DNA of 64,000 nt from Myxocyprinus asiaticus (GCF_019703515.2 NC_059349.1:26408744-26472743); one strand, 5' to 3'. Positions 24,901-36,257 are shown, numbered from the stretch's first letter. Notes: generated from the sequence alone by a model not told the origin. Translations and numbers: made by a program.

Positions 24901-27900
24901 TGGTTCTCGGATCTCACGCCCCTCGTGACAGCACCTCCCTGGCAAATTCCCCTTAGGAAGGACCTTCTTTCTCATGGACGGGGCAGCTTCTGGCACCCAT
25001 GCCCAGACCTCTGGAATCTCCATGTCTGGTCCCTGGACGGGACGCAGAAGACCTAACTGGTCTACCGCCCGCAGTGGTTAACATGATCACTCAGGCCAGA
25101 ACTCCTACAAGGCAGCTGTATTCCCTGAAATGGCGTATCTTCGCTAAGTGGTGTTCTTCCCATAGCAAAGACCCCCAGAGGTGCGCAGTCGGGTCAGTGC
25201 TTTCCTTCCTGCAAGAGAAGTTGGACGGGCGGCTGTCTCCCTCCACTCTCAAGGTCTATGTAGCTGCTATAGCAGCTCACCACGACACTGCTGAAGGTAA
25301 GTCTCTCGATAAGCACGACCTGATCATCAGGTTCCTGAGAGGCGCCAGGTGGTTGAACCCTCCTAGGCCGCGCCTCTTTCCCTCATGGGACCTCTCCATG
25401 GTCCTTTTAGGCCCACGGAGAGCCCCATTCAAGCCCCTAGAGTCAGTTGAGTTAAAGGCCGTCTCATTGAAGACCACCCTCCTGACCGCGCTCACTTCCA
25501 TCAAGAGGGTCAGGGACCTGCAAGCGTTCTCTGTCAGCAAAGAGTGCATAGATTTCGGTCCGGAAGACTCTCACGTGATCCTGTGACCCTGACCAGGCTA
25601 TGTGCCCAAGGATCCCACGACCCCTTTTAGGGATCAGGTGGTGAGCCTGCAAGCGCTGCCCCCGGAGGAGGCAGACCCAGCCTTATCGTTGCTGTGTCCA
25701 GTGCGTGCTTTGCGCATCTACTTGGATCGCACACAGAGATTTTTCTGCAGGGTGTGGCCTCCACGGGGTCTTTTCCCCCTGAAAGAATAGGAACTGTTTC
25801 CCCGGTGCATTTTATGAGCATTTAAAGGCCCCAGCCAAATCTAATTTTCTGTGGAGAGAAAAACGTAGAGAGAAAAGGCCGCGGCTGGCACGGCCTGCTC
25901 CCATACTAGATCCGTCTCCTTCCCCCCCCTCAGGGTTGTTGGGAATTACATGACATTTTGGGGTGTCTGGGGAGGCTACGTGCAGTCTGAGTGCATCTGT
26001 TCCTACGCTCACAGTAGCTTGCCTACACCTGCATTAGCAGTTCACGTAACATTTCAGCCATTGTGGCGTTTCATATAGGGACCCCTAGTGTCACTACATC
26101 AACACAACGTCAAGTGAGAGACAGAAGGAGAACGTCTCTGTTACTGTCGTAACCTCTGTTTCCTGATGGAGGGAATGAGACATTGAGTCCCTCTTGCCAA
26201 AGGCTGAACTACACCGCTGTAATGGCCGGGACCTTGTCTCGGCTCCTCAGTGCAAAAACCTGAATGAATCTGCATTCCAGTCTTCCTTTTATACCCATAT
26301 GTCGGGGGGAGTGGCATGCAAATTCTACTCGCCAATTCTCATTGGCCTTTTCTCAAAGATCTGAAGGTGTCTCAGGCTCTCAAGATCCCTAGTGTCACTA
26401 CATCGACACAACGTCTCTTTCCGTCCATCAGGGAACGGAGGTTATGACAGTAACCGAGACGTTTCTCTTACCCGCGCTCTCTTCAGTCGACAATCTTACA
26501 AAGATGTCATTAGCACACTTGGTTTAAAGGGAGTACAACTATACTATATGGGCATAAAAATTGGATTCAGAACAGTCAACGTTTGGTGTGTCTGAAAAAT
26601 TATGCCTGAAATGCTCCGATGTGCTTTGACTGCCTAGCAGATGGGGCTGTCTGAAAACTCCTCCCACTACGCTAAAACATAGGAGATGTCTACTCATTCA
26701 TTCAATTGACTGCAAGTTATACATGCAAAAAAAAAAAAAAAAAAAAAAAAAAGGAAAATACATTTTCACATTCAGAATGTTCTAATAACTTCCCAGAGGA
26801 TATATGGACTTACTACAGGTGAGATTATTACAGTACCATCAATTATATAAGTACAGTAATCAATTATTTTAGAAATAAATTAACAAAAATTCACCAAAAT
26901 CATATTTTCTCATTCTAAAGGTTGTAATAACTTCCCAGAGGATAGACGGACTTACTACAGGTGAGATTATTAAGTATCATCAATTATATAAGTACAGTAA
27001 TCAATAAGTTTAGAAAAATATTCACTAAAATTCACCAAAATTATATTTTCTCATTCTAAAGGTTGTAGTAAATTCCCAGAGGATAGACGGACTTCATACA
27101 GGTGTGATTATTACAGTATTTATAACAATATGTGTACAATAATGAATTATTTTAGAATTATTGTGCTAGTGTCTTCTTTTCCCCTATGAATTTTTACTCT
27201 GCCTGTTATTTAGCTTTTTGCTAGATCATCATGTGTTAGATCATCTGCTTTCTGTCTGTTCCTGCTACTTGTTCAGGGAGTTTTGTATGTTCCTTGTGTG
27301 TCTCTCTAAATTAAGGCTTTTTTTCATCTGATTTTCTGCCTCCCTGCCTGTTGCGACCAATGCTACTTTACGTTTTTCTTGCCCTGATTTAATGAATTTG
27401 CACTCTGATTGAACTTTCACTATAAATTCAGTTCTGTTCTCCCTGCTCTACCCATGAATGGCTGGGCAGTGAGAGCCTAGAAAAGAAGCATACAATGAAA
27501 TTATTACTTCAAATGAAAGTAAAATTGATACACTTGATGCAAATGGTCCTGACTGAAACAACCATCGATTAAAACCATTGTATCCCTTAAAATCTCCAAT
27601 GTCACTCAAAGCCAATTAATTAGCAACAACTTATTCATTTATTTACTGAAATAAAATGAAAAACACTGCAAATTGACTTGCCTGTCACATTCTTTAAAGA
27701 AGATCCCAAAATAATTTTAAAACAGTCTTACAGAAGGAATAAAAATATAGAATATTAGCAATAAACTTTTTTGGTGGAAAATTTGTTATGAATTTGTTAT
27801 AGATTTTGTTAATGGAAATGTAGTGAATATACCAAAGTTTAGAAAACAATTTATGACAGCATTAACAACTTGGGGATCATTACAAAAGAGTTTTTGAGAA

Positions 27901-30900
27901 AATAAATACCACAGATGTCCTACTTATTTGTTACTGGGAATTATCACAGTAATATTATTGTCATGTTTTAATGTGTTTTTTCAAGCAGGGCAGAAAATGA
28001 TTCAGAGTTTTCCATACAGTCATGAGCTCCAAATAATTTAAGTGGGCTGAACGAAGTTCCCTCGGCCACGAACCATTCACCGTCCTGCCCTCCTGAGTGG
28101 CTCCCCACCCTGTCTGTCGTTACCACTTTTCGCAACATAACAGCCCCGAGAGGGGTCCCATGTGTGTAAAAATCTGCGTTCCTCCAGTGGCGCAAGGCTG
28201 CTGTGCACAAGCATGTCACTGTAACAGAGCGACAGAGATCGCGTAACTGGCTGAAGTGGAGGGATAAAACCTACTTCATGAATGCCCTCATTCGCAGAAG
28301 GCCCAAAGGCAAAACCTGAATAGCTGATGCCATAAGACCCTGTAATCTGAGACATGTGCAAAATTGCACTTTCGACCCCTCCTTGAATTGTGATAGACAA
28401 TTCATTAGAGAAAGAACGCACTCTTGTGAGAGGCGCGCATGCATGGAGATTGAATTCAGCTCCAGACCCAGGAATATAACATTCTGAGCAGGTGTAAAAT
28501 TGCTCATTCACATTCACTCTGAACCCGAGCAATGTGATGTGCGCGAGCACACACCGAGTGTCTTGCACCACTTTCTCCTTGGAATTGGCTATGATTAACC
28601 AATCGTTTATGTATGTTAGGATCTTTAGACCCGTTATTCTCAGTGGCGCTAAGCCCGCCTCTGCACATAGACAGAACACCCTCGGATTCAGCGAGAGGCC
28701 GAAAGGAAGGACTGTGAATTCATAACATATGCCCTGATAGGCGAAACAAAGAAATTTCCTGTGCGGTGGGTAAATGTTGATGTGGAAAAAAGCATCTTTC
28801 AGATCGACTGACGTGAACCAGTCGTTCTGATGAATAGAGCGAGCGAGAGTGCCGTGTGTTAACATTCTGAAATTGTATTTCCTCAAATGTTTGTTCAACA
28901 CTCTGAGATCCAGAATATGATGGAGAGAGCAGTCTTTTTTTGGAACTAGGAAATAACGGGAGTAAAACCCCTGATTGCATTAATCTAGGGGTACTACATG
29001 AATCACCCCCTTCCCGAGGAGGGAGGAGATTTCCTCTTTCAGAATGTGAGTAGCAGTCTTCTCTGTGTGAGAGGAGATAACGCCACCAAAAGGCGGGGGT
29101 TTCCTGGCAAACTGGAGTCTGTACCCGTTCATTATGGTTCGAATCACACACTCGGGAGCCGACACAGCCTGCCAAGCTGTTGTGCGACTCGCAAGTGACC
29201 CCACATGAACCGGGGAAACGCTCATAGCTGCGTTTATGCCCGATTTGCTCATTTGTGATGCAATGGCGCCATCTAGTGGACAACTTAGGGGCGACATATG
29301 TGGTTGCAGAGAGATATTCTCTCTCTGTAACGAATTCATTTGATTCGTTTGATTTTTTGTGTGTTGGGAAACACTGGGGCCGAGTCCTTTGTTGAATGGG
29401 TGAGAGAAATGTAATAGGGGCGGTGTGGTGACACTGCTTGTGTACTTTTTCTCACTGTAAACACCTCCAGCACGGGGAGGCTCCCTGACATGAGCTGGAC
29501 GGGGGAACGCACATTGTTCTGCACTGAACACACAGGGTGGGCACCCACTGGTGGGGAGGGGGGGGCTGACCCCACCAAGAGAAAACCTCCTTTTTTTGAA
29601 TGGGTGAACTAGGAGGGCAGGATAGGAGTCCAGGGATCTGGCGGCCCGAGAACATGGACTCAAAGCCCCTTGAGGCCGTGCATCAGGCCGACTGTTTACG
29701 TTTAGAGTCGGAGGGAGTAGAGTTGGGGGGTTTCTCGGCTGCAGCGAAAGACATTCTCCCCCAGGGCTTAGCAGAGGGTGGGTTACTCTGCTGAGGAGGT
29801 GGTTTGTTGCGTGGCTTTGCCTTACCAGGGTGCTGGAAAGGACGCCCCGTGGCAGGAGGGTTGGGTGGCCGCGCGGGGGGCGCCTGGCGTGGTGCCGCTT
29901 TCCTAGGAAGGCATAATTTAAGCGCTTCATCCTCCTTTTTCTTGTCGTTGTAACGTTATTGCATCAAGGCGACGGCAGGGCCAAAGAGAGCCTGGCCAGG
30001 CTCTACCGGGGCACCCGCGATGCACCGCTTCTCACTGTCAGGGAGGCCCGACAGATTAAGCCAGATTGCACGTTCTCCGGCCACTGAGATCCATGGAACG
30101 CCTGAAGGCTTGGACGGCCTGACGGGCATTACGGAGGACAAGGTCATTAACTGTGACAATCTCCTTCCACAGAGAGGGCGTGGGGGTCCCTTTCTCTAGT
30201 TGCTGCCCCATGTCGACAAGGAGTTCAGCCTGGTATGCAGAGAGGAGGGAGGAGACGTTGAGGGCGAGGTCTGGTGGATGGAGGCAGAAAAGCGGTTCAT
30301 TTTGTTGGGGAGAATAGGCTTGGGGGGGCAAGTAGGCCACCTTGAGAGGGATTAAGGTGTCTGGCGATAGAGGACTCAATGGCAGGGAGTCGCTCATGCC
30401 AAGGGTCGTCATATCCTTCACTTCGAGGCCCACGAGACCGTGTTTGAGGTCGAGCGGGTCTCCCCAACAATGCCTCATATGCTTAGCAGATGCAGGGAGG
30501 ACAGGGAGAAGTTGTTTTCTCGGGCTGGGAGGTGGTCCCAGGAGTTTCCTGTTGTACATGTCCCTCTCTTGGTCAGTGGCACTTTGCAGGGCTGGCCATT
30601 CTATATTGAGGCGAGCGGCCACTCGCTCACAAACCTTGATGAGGACGGACTGGGATAAGGCCGTGGGGGCGTTAGCCTGGGGAGTCATGGAAGACGGGAT
30701 GGCCTCCTCGTCCCCCGAACCTTTGAGAAGGCCCGCATCGTCCTCGTCACCAGAACCAGCCGTCTCATTGGCTAACGAGGGATCCCCTGAGAAAATGTCC
30801 TCAGGGAACGCGGGGTTGCTTTGATCGGCCCAGCTGAGAGAAACCGCGCCCGGGAGGCACCCAGGAGTGCGTCATCGTCACCGTTTCCCCCGTCGGAGTC

Positions 30901-33900
30901 GGAAAGTTCAGGGTCGGCGCTTTGGGTTGCAGCAACCTTGAGCCTCCAAGGTTTTCCGGGAATTCTAGAGCCTCCTCTGTGTGTTTGAGACCCATGCAAA
31001 CGACACAGAAAGGATATGGGTCTCTGGTGGCGATGAGGGTGGGCAGCCTGACTGGTAGTTTGAGCGAGCGTGGGTGGCTTGCAGCAAACAGAAACAGCTA
31101 ACCTGGCTGACAGTCACATCTGGCGGAGGCTGATCTGAACGATATGTCCTCCTGTAGACAAAATTGTGAAAATTGTGAAAGTCCAATTCCAACCAAGCTG
31201 AGAGAAACAGAGGTCACTAGAAGCGAATGTCAACTGAGGAACAGCAGTGCGTGCAGGTCCTTATATGCTCTTAGGTAAGTGGGCGGGTCCTTACCGGGCA
31301 TAAGTCACGCGCTTCTGTCTGTCTAGCCAGACTTGGTGCAATTGGATGCTTCTGCAGAGGTCAGGTACGAATGTCCTTCCCATAGGTGGATCTCGAACAT
31401 GAGATGATGAAAGAGAACTATGCACTCCTACAGTTGCTGCCAAGCCAGAGTCCCCCATCATGGCCGCAAAGTCTGAGTCCCCCCGTCATGGCCACCACGT
31501 TCCAAGAGCCAGCTTTGCAAGCCTCGTCCGTCCTGAAGCCAGCGTTGCAAGCCTCAGCCACCATGTCTGCCTCATCATGCCATGTTGCCACACCTGCCAT
31601 TCCTACCTCGTCATGCCATGTTACCATGCCTGCTATGCCTAGTCAAGAGGGCCTGCCTTGTCATATTGCCACATCTCCGTCCCCTGAGCCCACCTCGGCT
31701 CCGTCCCCCGAGTCTCCCACGGCTCCACCTTCCTATTCTCCCACAGCTGTGGAACGGCTTTCCGGAAGCGGAAGAGGAGGAGGAGGATTCCTACTCCCCA
31801 AGCACTGCCCATGTTCATGGCCACGGAGACCATTCCCATCACTGCCTGTGCTCATGATCACGGAGGTCATTCCCGTCACTGCCAGTGTACACGGCCATGG
31901 AGGTCGTTCTTCTGTCACTGCCAGTTTGCATGACCACAGAGATTGTTCCCCTGTCCCTTCCTGTACTCACAGCCACAAAGGCTGTTCCCCCGTCAATGCC
32001 AGTGCCCATGACCATGGAGGTCGTTCCCTTGTCACTGTCTGTGCTCACAGCCACTAAGACTGTTCCCCTGTCATGGCCAGTGCCCGAGCCTTCCACGGCT
32101 CTGCCCTCTGAGCCGCTCCCTCCGGAACCCTGTCCAGCGGCCGCAGCCCAGAACTCTGTCCCCTCTGCCCCATGGCCACCTCCCAGTCCTCCTGACACTG
32201 TCCTTGCCCTGTGGCCACCTCCCAGGCCTCCTGTCCCTGCCCTGTGGTCACCCCCCAAACCGCCAGACCCTGCTCCCTTCCTGGAGCCGCCACCAAACCC
32301 ACCACTGGCTCTGCCCTGGTCTCCTGCTCCACACCCTGTCTTGCCAGGCCATGCCTCAAGGACCCCAACCCCCCAGCTCCCTATTGAACTCTGTTAGTTT
32401 ATGTTTGGGCATCGGGGGCCGCCCCTTGTGGGGGGGATATGTCATGTTTTAATGTGTTTTTGTTAATGTTTTATGTTCATGTCTTTTATTTTGAAAATGT
32501 TGTTCCTTGTTCCTCTTTCTTGTCATGTGATTTCCTGTGACCGCCATGTTTCATGCGTTTTATTCTTATTGGTTCCTTGTAATGTGACTGTCATGTGACC
32601 CTCTTGATCCACCATATTTACTAGTCCTGTCTCTTCATTGGTCTATGTTTATGAGTCTTGTTATCAGTTGTTTTATCATTGTTCTTGTTTCATTGCCATG
32701 TTATCATGTTCATTAGTTTAGTCTCGTCATTGGTTGTCTCTGTCATGTGGTTACCCATGTTCATATATTTAAGCCCTCATATTTGCCATTGTCTTTTGTC
32801 GAGTATTGTTTTGGTGTAACGTTGTCAAGTTGCTTATGTTTGTTTCATTTTGTATTTCATGTTGTTAATAAATACTGCACTTGGGTTCACTCGTTGTCAT
32901 CATCTGTTCCTGTCTTCAGCCTGTCTCAATGTTACAATTACTTTTATATCAGGTCTTATCTCATTTCATATAAAATGAAATATCTGATGAAACATCCAGT
33001 TGGAGAAATACTCATACAAACACAGTTTCCTTGCATTAAGTTTGCAGTTGAAACTTCAACTGGATGTTGCACTGAAAATGGAGAACACTCCGATTACAAA
33101 AAGCTGGTGGATGACTTTGTCTTGTATTGTAGAAAACAACTGCAGCTGAATATTACAAACATAAAAAAGCTGGTGGTGGACTTTGAAGGAACACCTGAGT
33201 CTGACTATCATTGAGGCACAGGACGCAACAGTACATCAGAGCAGATGACCAAAAATATGTAAAGGTAATTATCAGAAAGGACAGCTATACTAGACTTGAT
33301 ATACATTTACTGAAGTCAGATGTTAAAGCATCCTCTCCACAACAGCGATTTTATTAGCACCGTGCTCTAGGAAGCGATAGTGGAGATCTCTCTTGCCATC
33401 AGCAATCAGACTTTATTATGCCATCTCTCCTGTTATGCCTATATAACAGGAAGCAGATACAGCATTAACAGAAATTTATAGAATTGTTTCTAAAATAATT
33501 GATTTCTGTATTCATATAATAGAACATACTGTAATAATCTCACCTGTAGTAAGTCCATATATCTTCTGGGAAGTTATTAGAACATTCTGAATGTGAAAAT
33601 GTATTTCACTGTTTTTTTTTTCCTTTCCCCATGTATAACTTGCACGTCAATTGAATGAATGAGTGGACATCTATGTTTTAGCCTAGTGGGAGGAGTCTTC
33701 AGACGGTCCCTTACATCTGGTAGGCAGTCAAAGCGCATCGGAGCATTTCAGGCATGATTTTGCAGCCACACCAAGCGATGACTGTTCTGAATCCAATTTT
33801 TATGCCCATATAATATAGTTGTACTCCCTTTAAACCAAGTGTGCTAATGACATCTTTGTAAGATTGTCGACTGAAGAGAGCGCGGGTAAGAGAAACCGAA

Positions 33901-34529
33901 TATCTAACGAATGTCGAACGTCAAACTAACTTTACCGCGGTCTCCAACCGTGGGTAAGAAAGATAATTCAATTTAAGTCTTAAAATTTCAAAATATATAA
34001 CAGTGTTAACCTAACATCATCTATCAAGCTACTGTAAGAACTATTAACTTGACCGATACCAAGTGTACTACACAACACCTGTGAAGAGGAATGTGAACAA
34101 GCTGTGTGTATGTTTTTCGAGCCAGATTACAATAACATATTTAAGCACTCGAGGCAACGCCCCAAGAGTTACTCAACGAAATAACCAGCCACGTTGTCCT
34201 CGTTTGACTAACTTAGATTTGGTAATATTTTAACAAATGATCATATAATTCGAAATGCATGAAATGAAGCGCGTTTGCGGGTCTACCTTGAATAGTTACA
34301 CGTGTTGCAACACGACAGGAAGTTTAGGAAACATTTGATGATATACTTTAGTTTGAACAGAATAAGACGGGTTGAATTCCCGGTAAAATAATAGCTACAG
34401 TATCCTAAATACAATACATAAAATCTGTTTAAATGGCTGTTTTTCAAATATTTTGTAAATTATTATACATACCTTGCTTTTTACTTCCGCTGAAAACCCA
34501 TAAGCAGGACCTCTGTTGAATGTAGACAT
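18988..34529 (-). CDS. cnn2: Calponin 2, complete, 7 exons with a 14-kb first intron
   Basis: Actin-binding protein of smooth muscle and non-muscle cells that stabilises filaments and inhibits actomyosin ATPase (family knowledge). Exons in coding order are 34473-34529, 20299-20420, 20116-20182, 19892-20029, 19626-19742, 19341-19487 and 18988-19263. Phases agree and the product is 307 aa (human CNN2 309). Exon 1 encodes [19 protein letters not shown]. The calponin-homology domain covers about residues 24-128 ([14 protein letters not shown]). Three calponin repeats follow ([31 protein letters not shown]), each with a [12 protein letters not shown] or GRQIYD end. The tail is acidic and Tyr/Gly rich. 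The form of the third repeat and the short acidic tail favour CNN2 over CNN1 or CNN3. Exon 1 is assigned by its match to the family N-terminus and its donor site. Intron 1 is filled with transposons. Confidence 0.94.
20527..20902 (+). mobile_element. Truncated Tc1-like transposon in cnn2 intron 1
   Basis: Third copy of the family at 833-1785. It keeps the 5' inverted repeat (ACTCACTGAGAACTTTATTA) and the start of the transposase ([20 protein letters not shown]) and stops abruptly where the LINE fragment begins. Confidence 0.75.
20903..23655 (-). pseudogene. L1-type LINE fragment: ORF1 and endonuclease, RT missing
   Basis: Reverse orientation. ORF1 (23658 down to about 23240) has a coiled coil and, after a frameshift, the [18 protein letters not shown] motif of L1 ORF1 proteins. 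ORF2 starts near 21899 with STWNVNELG and FLQETHLS, the endonuclease motifs. It runs with interruptions through [11 protein letters not shown] and [10 protein letters not shown] (21460-21804) into the post-endonuclease region near 20900. No reverse transcriptase follows. The 1-kb stretch between the ORFs has diverged internal repeats (CAAACTCCAGCC recurs near 22398 and 22730). Confidence 0.8.
23660..26456 (+). pseudogene. DIRS-like retroelement, 3' half with tyrosine recombinase
   Basis: Coding remnants in order are a gag C-terminal part (about 23700-24241, [20 protein letters not shown] and [18 protein letters not shown]), then the RT/RNase H end (about 24600-25056, [47 protein letters not shown] in two frames). 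A tyrosine recombinase follows (about 25070-25790, [33 protein letters not shown]), broken by a stop at 25584-25586. Most of the RT is deleted. The 3' region (26060-26456) has repeated GTGTCACTACATC and AACGTCTC words in inverted arrangement, as in DIRS termini. Confidence 0.8.
26750..27165. repeat. Tandem repeat, unit about 141 bp, three copies
   Basis: The word TTCCCAGAGGATA recurs at about 26790, 26932 and 27073. The first unit overlaps the left inverted arm and only that unit is represented in the right arm. Confidence 0.75.
27166..27953. other. Interior of the inverted-arm structure, nothing recognised
   Basis: AT-rich, with no coding or repeat signal identified. Confidence 0.35.
27982..31370 (-). 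pseudogene. DIRS-like retroelement, 5' half: gag and inactive RT
   Basis: Reverse orientation. Gag lies at about 30960 down to 29300 ([38 protein letters not shown] within 30056-30688). The RT follows from about 29050 ([18 protein letters not shown], then [40 protein letters not shown]). The catalytic YxDD box reads YIND (28602-28613), so an essential Asp is Asn. Frames are broken near 28900. The RNase H part ends near 28270 and no tyrosine recombinase follows. Confidence 0.8.
31386..32397 (+). pseudogene. Pro-rich 3' internal region of the LTR element
   Basis: Open and low-complexity in two frames (31386-32057, then 31885-32397), with repeats of units such as [20 protein letters not shown] and many PPP/PPPNPP runs. 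It ends 42 bp before the 3' LTR. Comparable Pro-rich tails precede the 3' LTR in fish Gypsy elements. No enzymatic domain is present and it is not a host gene. Confidence 0.5.
32440..32936 (+). repeat. 3' LTR of a Gypsy-type element
   Basis: Starts TGTCATG and ends GTTACA, is preceded by a purine tract and is followed by ATTAC. It contains an AATAAA near 32870 (TTAATAAATAC), suitable for LTR polyadenylation. Confidence 0.65.
32960..33260 (+). pseudogene. Short LINE reverse-transcriptase fragment
   Basis: An open stretch encodes [20 protein letters not shown] and [13 protein letters not shown], resembling the segment after the YADD box of Rex/L2-type RTs. The preceding catalytic box is degraded (KFAVET). 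Only about 100 codons remain. Confidence 0.45.
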
Positions 34530-34754
34530 CGTCAACAACAAAACCAGTCTAAGTTTAAAAACAAATAGTCGCTAGTAGCGTTTCGGGACTAAAAGAAGGA
34601 CTTCAGTAAAGTTTGACAAATCGACCTACTTTCCTGTTGTAGCGTATGTAGATTTAGTACTTCCCCTGATTTATCTCGACACCAATGGGAATAGCTGCTC
34701 AATACAGATCCCGCCCCTTTCTTTCCGTCTTGGCCGTGATTGATATCAAAAACT

Positions 34755-34764
34755 CCATATATGG
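34755..34764 (-). promoter_or_regulatory. CArG box (SRF site) upstream of cnn2
   Basis: CCATATATGG is a perfect palindromic CC(A/T)6GG about 226 bp upstream of the cnn2 ATG. Calponin genes are classic SRF/myocardin targets (family knowledge). A GC box (CCGCCCC, 34711-34717) lies between it and the gene. No TATA box was seen. Confidence 0.65.
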
Positions 34765-34940
34765 CACTAAAGTACCGAATTCCTTTACAATGGGAGTATC
34801 CCTGGGTCCATCCTGGTATTCCAGACGCATGGTAGGTGAGGAATGAATCACTTCTGGGAATACACAGCGGGCAACTGAATGATGTCACAAACATGCATTA
34901 AATATTTCTCTGAAGTGCTGAGAAAGCTATGCTTGGTGAG

Positions 34941-35243
34941 GTTAGTTCACCCAAAAATGAAAATTCACTCATCATTTACTCACTCTCTTGCCATCCCATA
35001 TGTGTATGTCAATCTTTCTTCTGATGAACACAAACAAAGATTTTTAGAAGAATATTTCAGCTCTGTAGGTTCAAAGGCCTGATCACCATTCACTTGCATT
35101 GTGTGGACCTACAGTGCTGAGATATTCTCCTAAAAAAAATCTTTTTTTGTGCTCAGCAGAAGAAAGAAAGTCATACACATCTTAGATGCCATGTGGGTGA
35201 GTAAATGAGAAAATTTTCATTTTGGGGTGAACTATTCCATTAA
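34941..35243. mobile_element. MITE of the TTCACCC...GGGTGAA family
   Basis: Short copy of the 16304-16996 family: GTTAGTTCACCCAAAAATGA at the left, TTTGGGGTGAACTATTCCAT at the right, inner arms inverted. It lies upstream of cnn2. Confidence 0.7.
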
Positions 35244-35330
35244 GTCATACATGTAATTGAATAATTTAAAAGAGTACTTCCTAAAGCACACTTTTAATCC
35301 ACTCAGTGATGAACATAAAAAAAACAGTTC

Positions 35331-35765
35331 ACCAAAAAATGAACATTTTCTCACCATTTACTCACCCTCATGTCGTCTCAGAAACGAGAAGAAATTTGGA
35401 AGAATGTAGACAGTGCTCTTGTTTTTTGTTTAAACGCTCTTTTTCATTGGTTTTCTATGTAAACATGCACTAGAGGACGTCTGTGACTGTTACACCACAT
35501 CCAGCTGTGTTTTGAGTGTCTTGCACAGAACCGCTGTTTTTTAGACGCGGTGCCAGGTAAAAAAAAAAAAAAAAAAAAAAACATCTTTTAAAAGGGCGTT
35601 GAGATACCTGCATCTCAGCAGCTTTTTTAGTGCACATGTTCAGAGCACTGTCAACATCTTTTAAAATTTCTCATGTTGCACGGAAAAAGTAATATAAGTT
35701 TGGAATGACATGAGGGTGAGTAAATGGTGACAGAATTTATATTTTTGGGTGAACTATCCCTTTAA
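35331..35765. mobile_element. Second MITE of the same superfamily
   Basis: Left ACAGTTCACCAAAAAATGAA and right TTTTTGGGTGAACTATCCCT. The arms share TTTACTCACCCTCATGTCGT and its inverse. TTTAA follows at the right edge. Confidence 0.7.
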
Positions 35766-36250
35766 ATGTATTGAAAAACTGTGAAGTGAAATATTAAGTC
35801 TTTACCAGTGATTATTTTGGGTTGTCTATAAAGTTATATGATAAATGACACAAAATTTGGCCTACATATACAGCTAATGTAATGTTACACTGTGTTCGTA
35901 AGTGAGTATAGTGTAACCACTATTTGAGACATTAATACATGGTCAGCATCGACTAGTTCATTTAAAGGGAGTTCAGTGACAACCAATCAAACAAACAGAC
36001 AACAGCAAGTATATGTAATTGTACATAATTTAGTTACCATAATACATTTGGTGGTTTATCTTTGATACTTTTAAGTGGTACAAAACAATTTCTGATATTT
36101 TACAGAAAAAAAAGAAAAGAAAAAAAAAACATTAACCATAGACAATTTCATAAAAAAATAAAATAACATCCTCTCATCAAGCACACCTCAATCATGTGGG
36201 TTTGGGGAAAAACTTGATTGAAGAAAAGGTACCATGATGCAAAGAGTTTT
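35766..36250. other. Intergenic between cnn2 and med26
   Basis: AT-rich with A runs; nothing recognised. Confidence 0.4.
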
Positions 36251-36257
36251 GATCATT

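Larger units (their letters stand above)
27959..32936 (+). mobile_element. Gypsy-type LTR element, mostly deleted, invaded by DIRS
   Basis: The 3' LTR is 32440-32936 (TGTCATG...GTTACA). A purine tract (GTGGGGGGGATA) precedes it directly. The first 22 bp of the same LTR reappear at 27959-27980, which is all that remains of the 5' LTR. Flanking 5-mers ATTAT (27954-27958) and ATTAC (32937-32941) look like a target duplication with one change. The internal region is replaced by DIRS sequence except for a Pro/Ser-rich frame at 31386-32397. Confidence 0.65.
26461..33896. mobile_element. 7.4-kb structure with inverted arms of about 415 bp
   Basis: The left arm (26461 to about 26880) is repeated in inverse orientation at about 33480-33896, with roughly 90% identity by eye. 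Both outer ends read GTTTCTCTTACCCGCGCTCT inward. Between them lie a 141-bp tandem array, an LTR-element remnant and a DIRS fragment. It may be a large foldback or long-TIR DNA transposon opened by later insertions. No transposase was found. Confidence 0.55.

Noticed and set aside
31839..32368. Reverse-strand Gly-rich frames over the Pro-rich LTR region
   Set aside because: Antisense shadow of the Pro-rich repeats.
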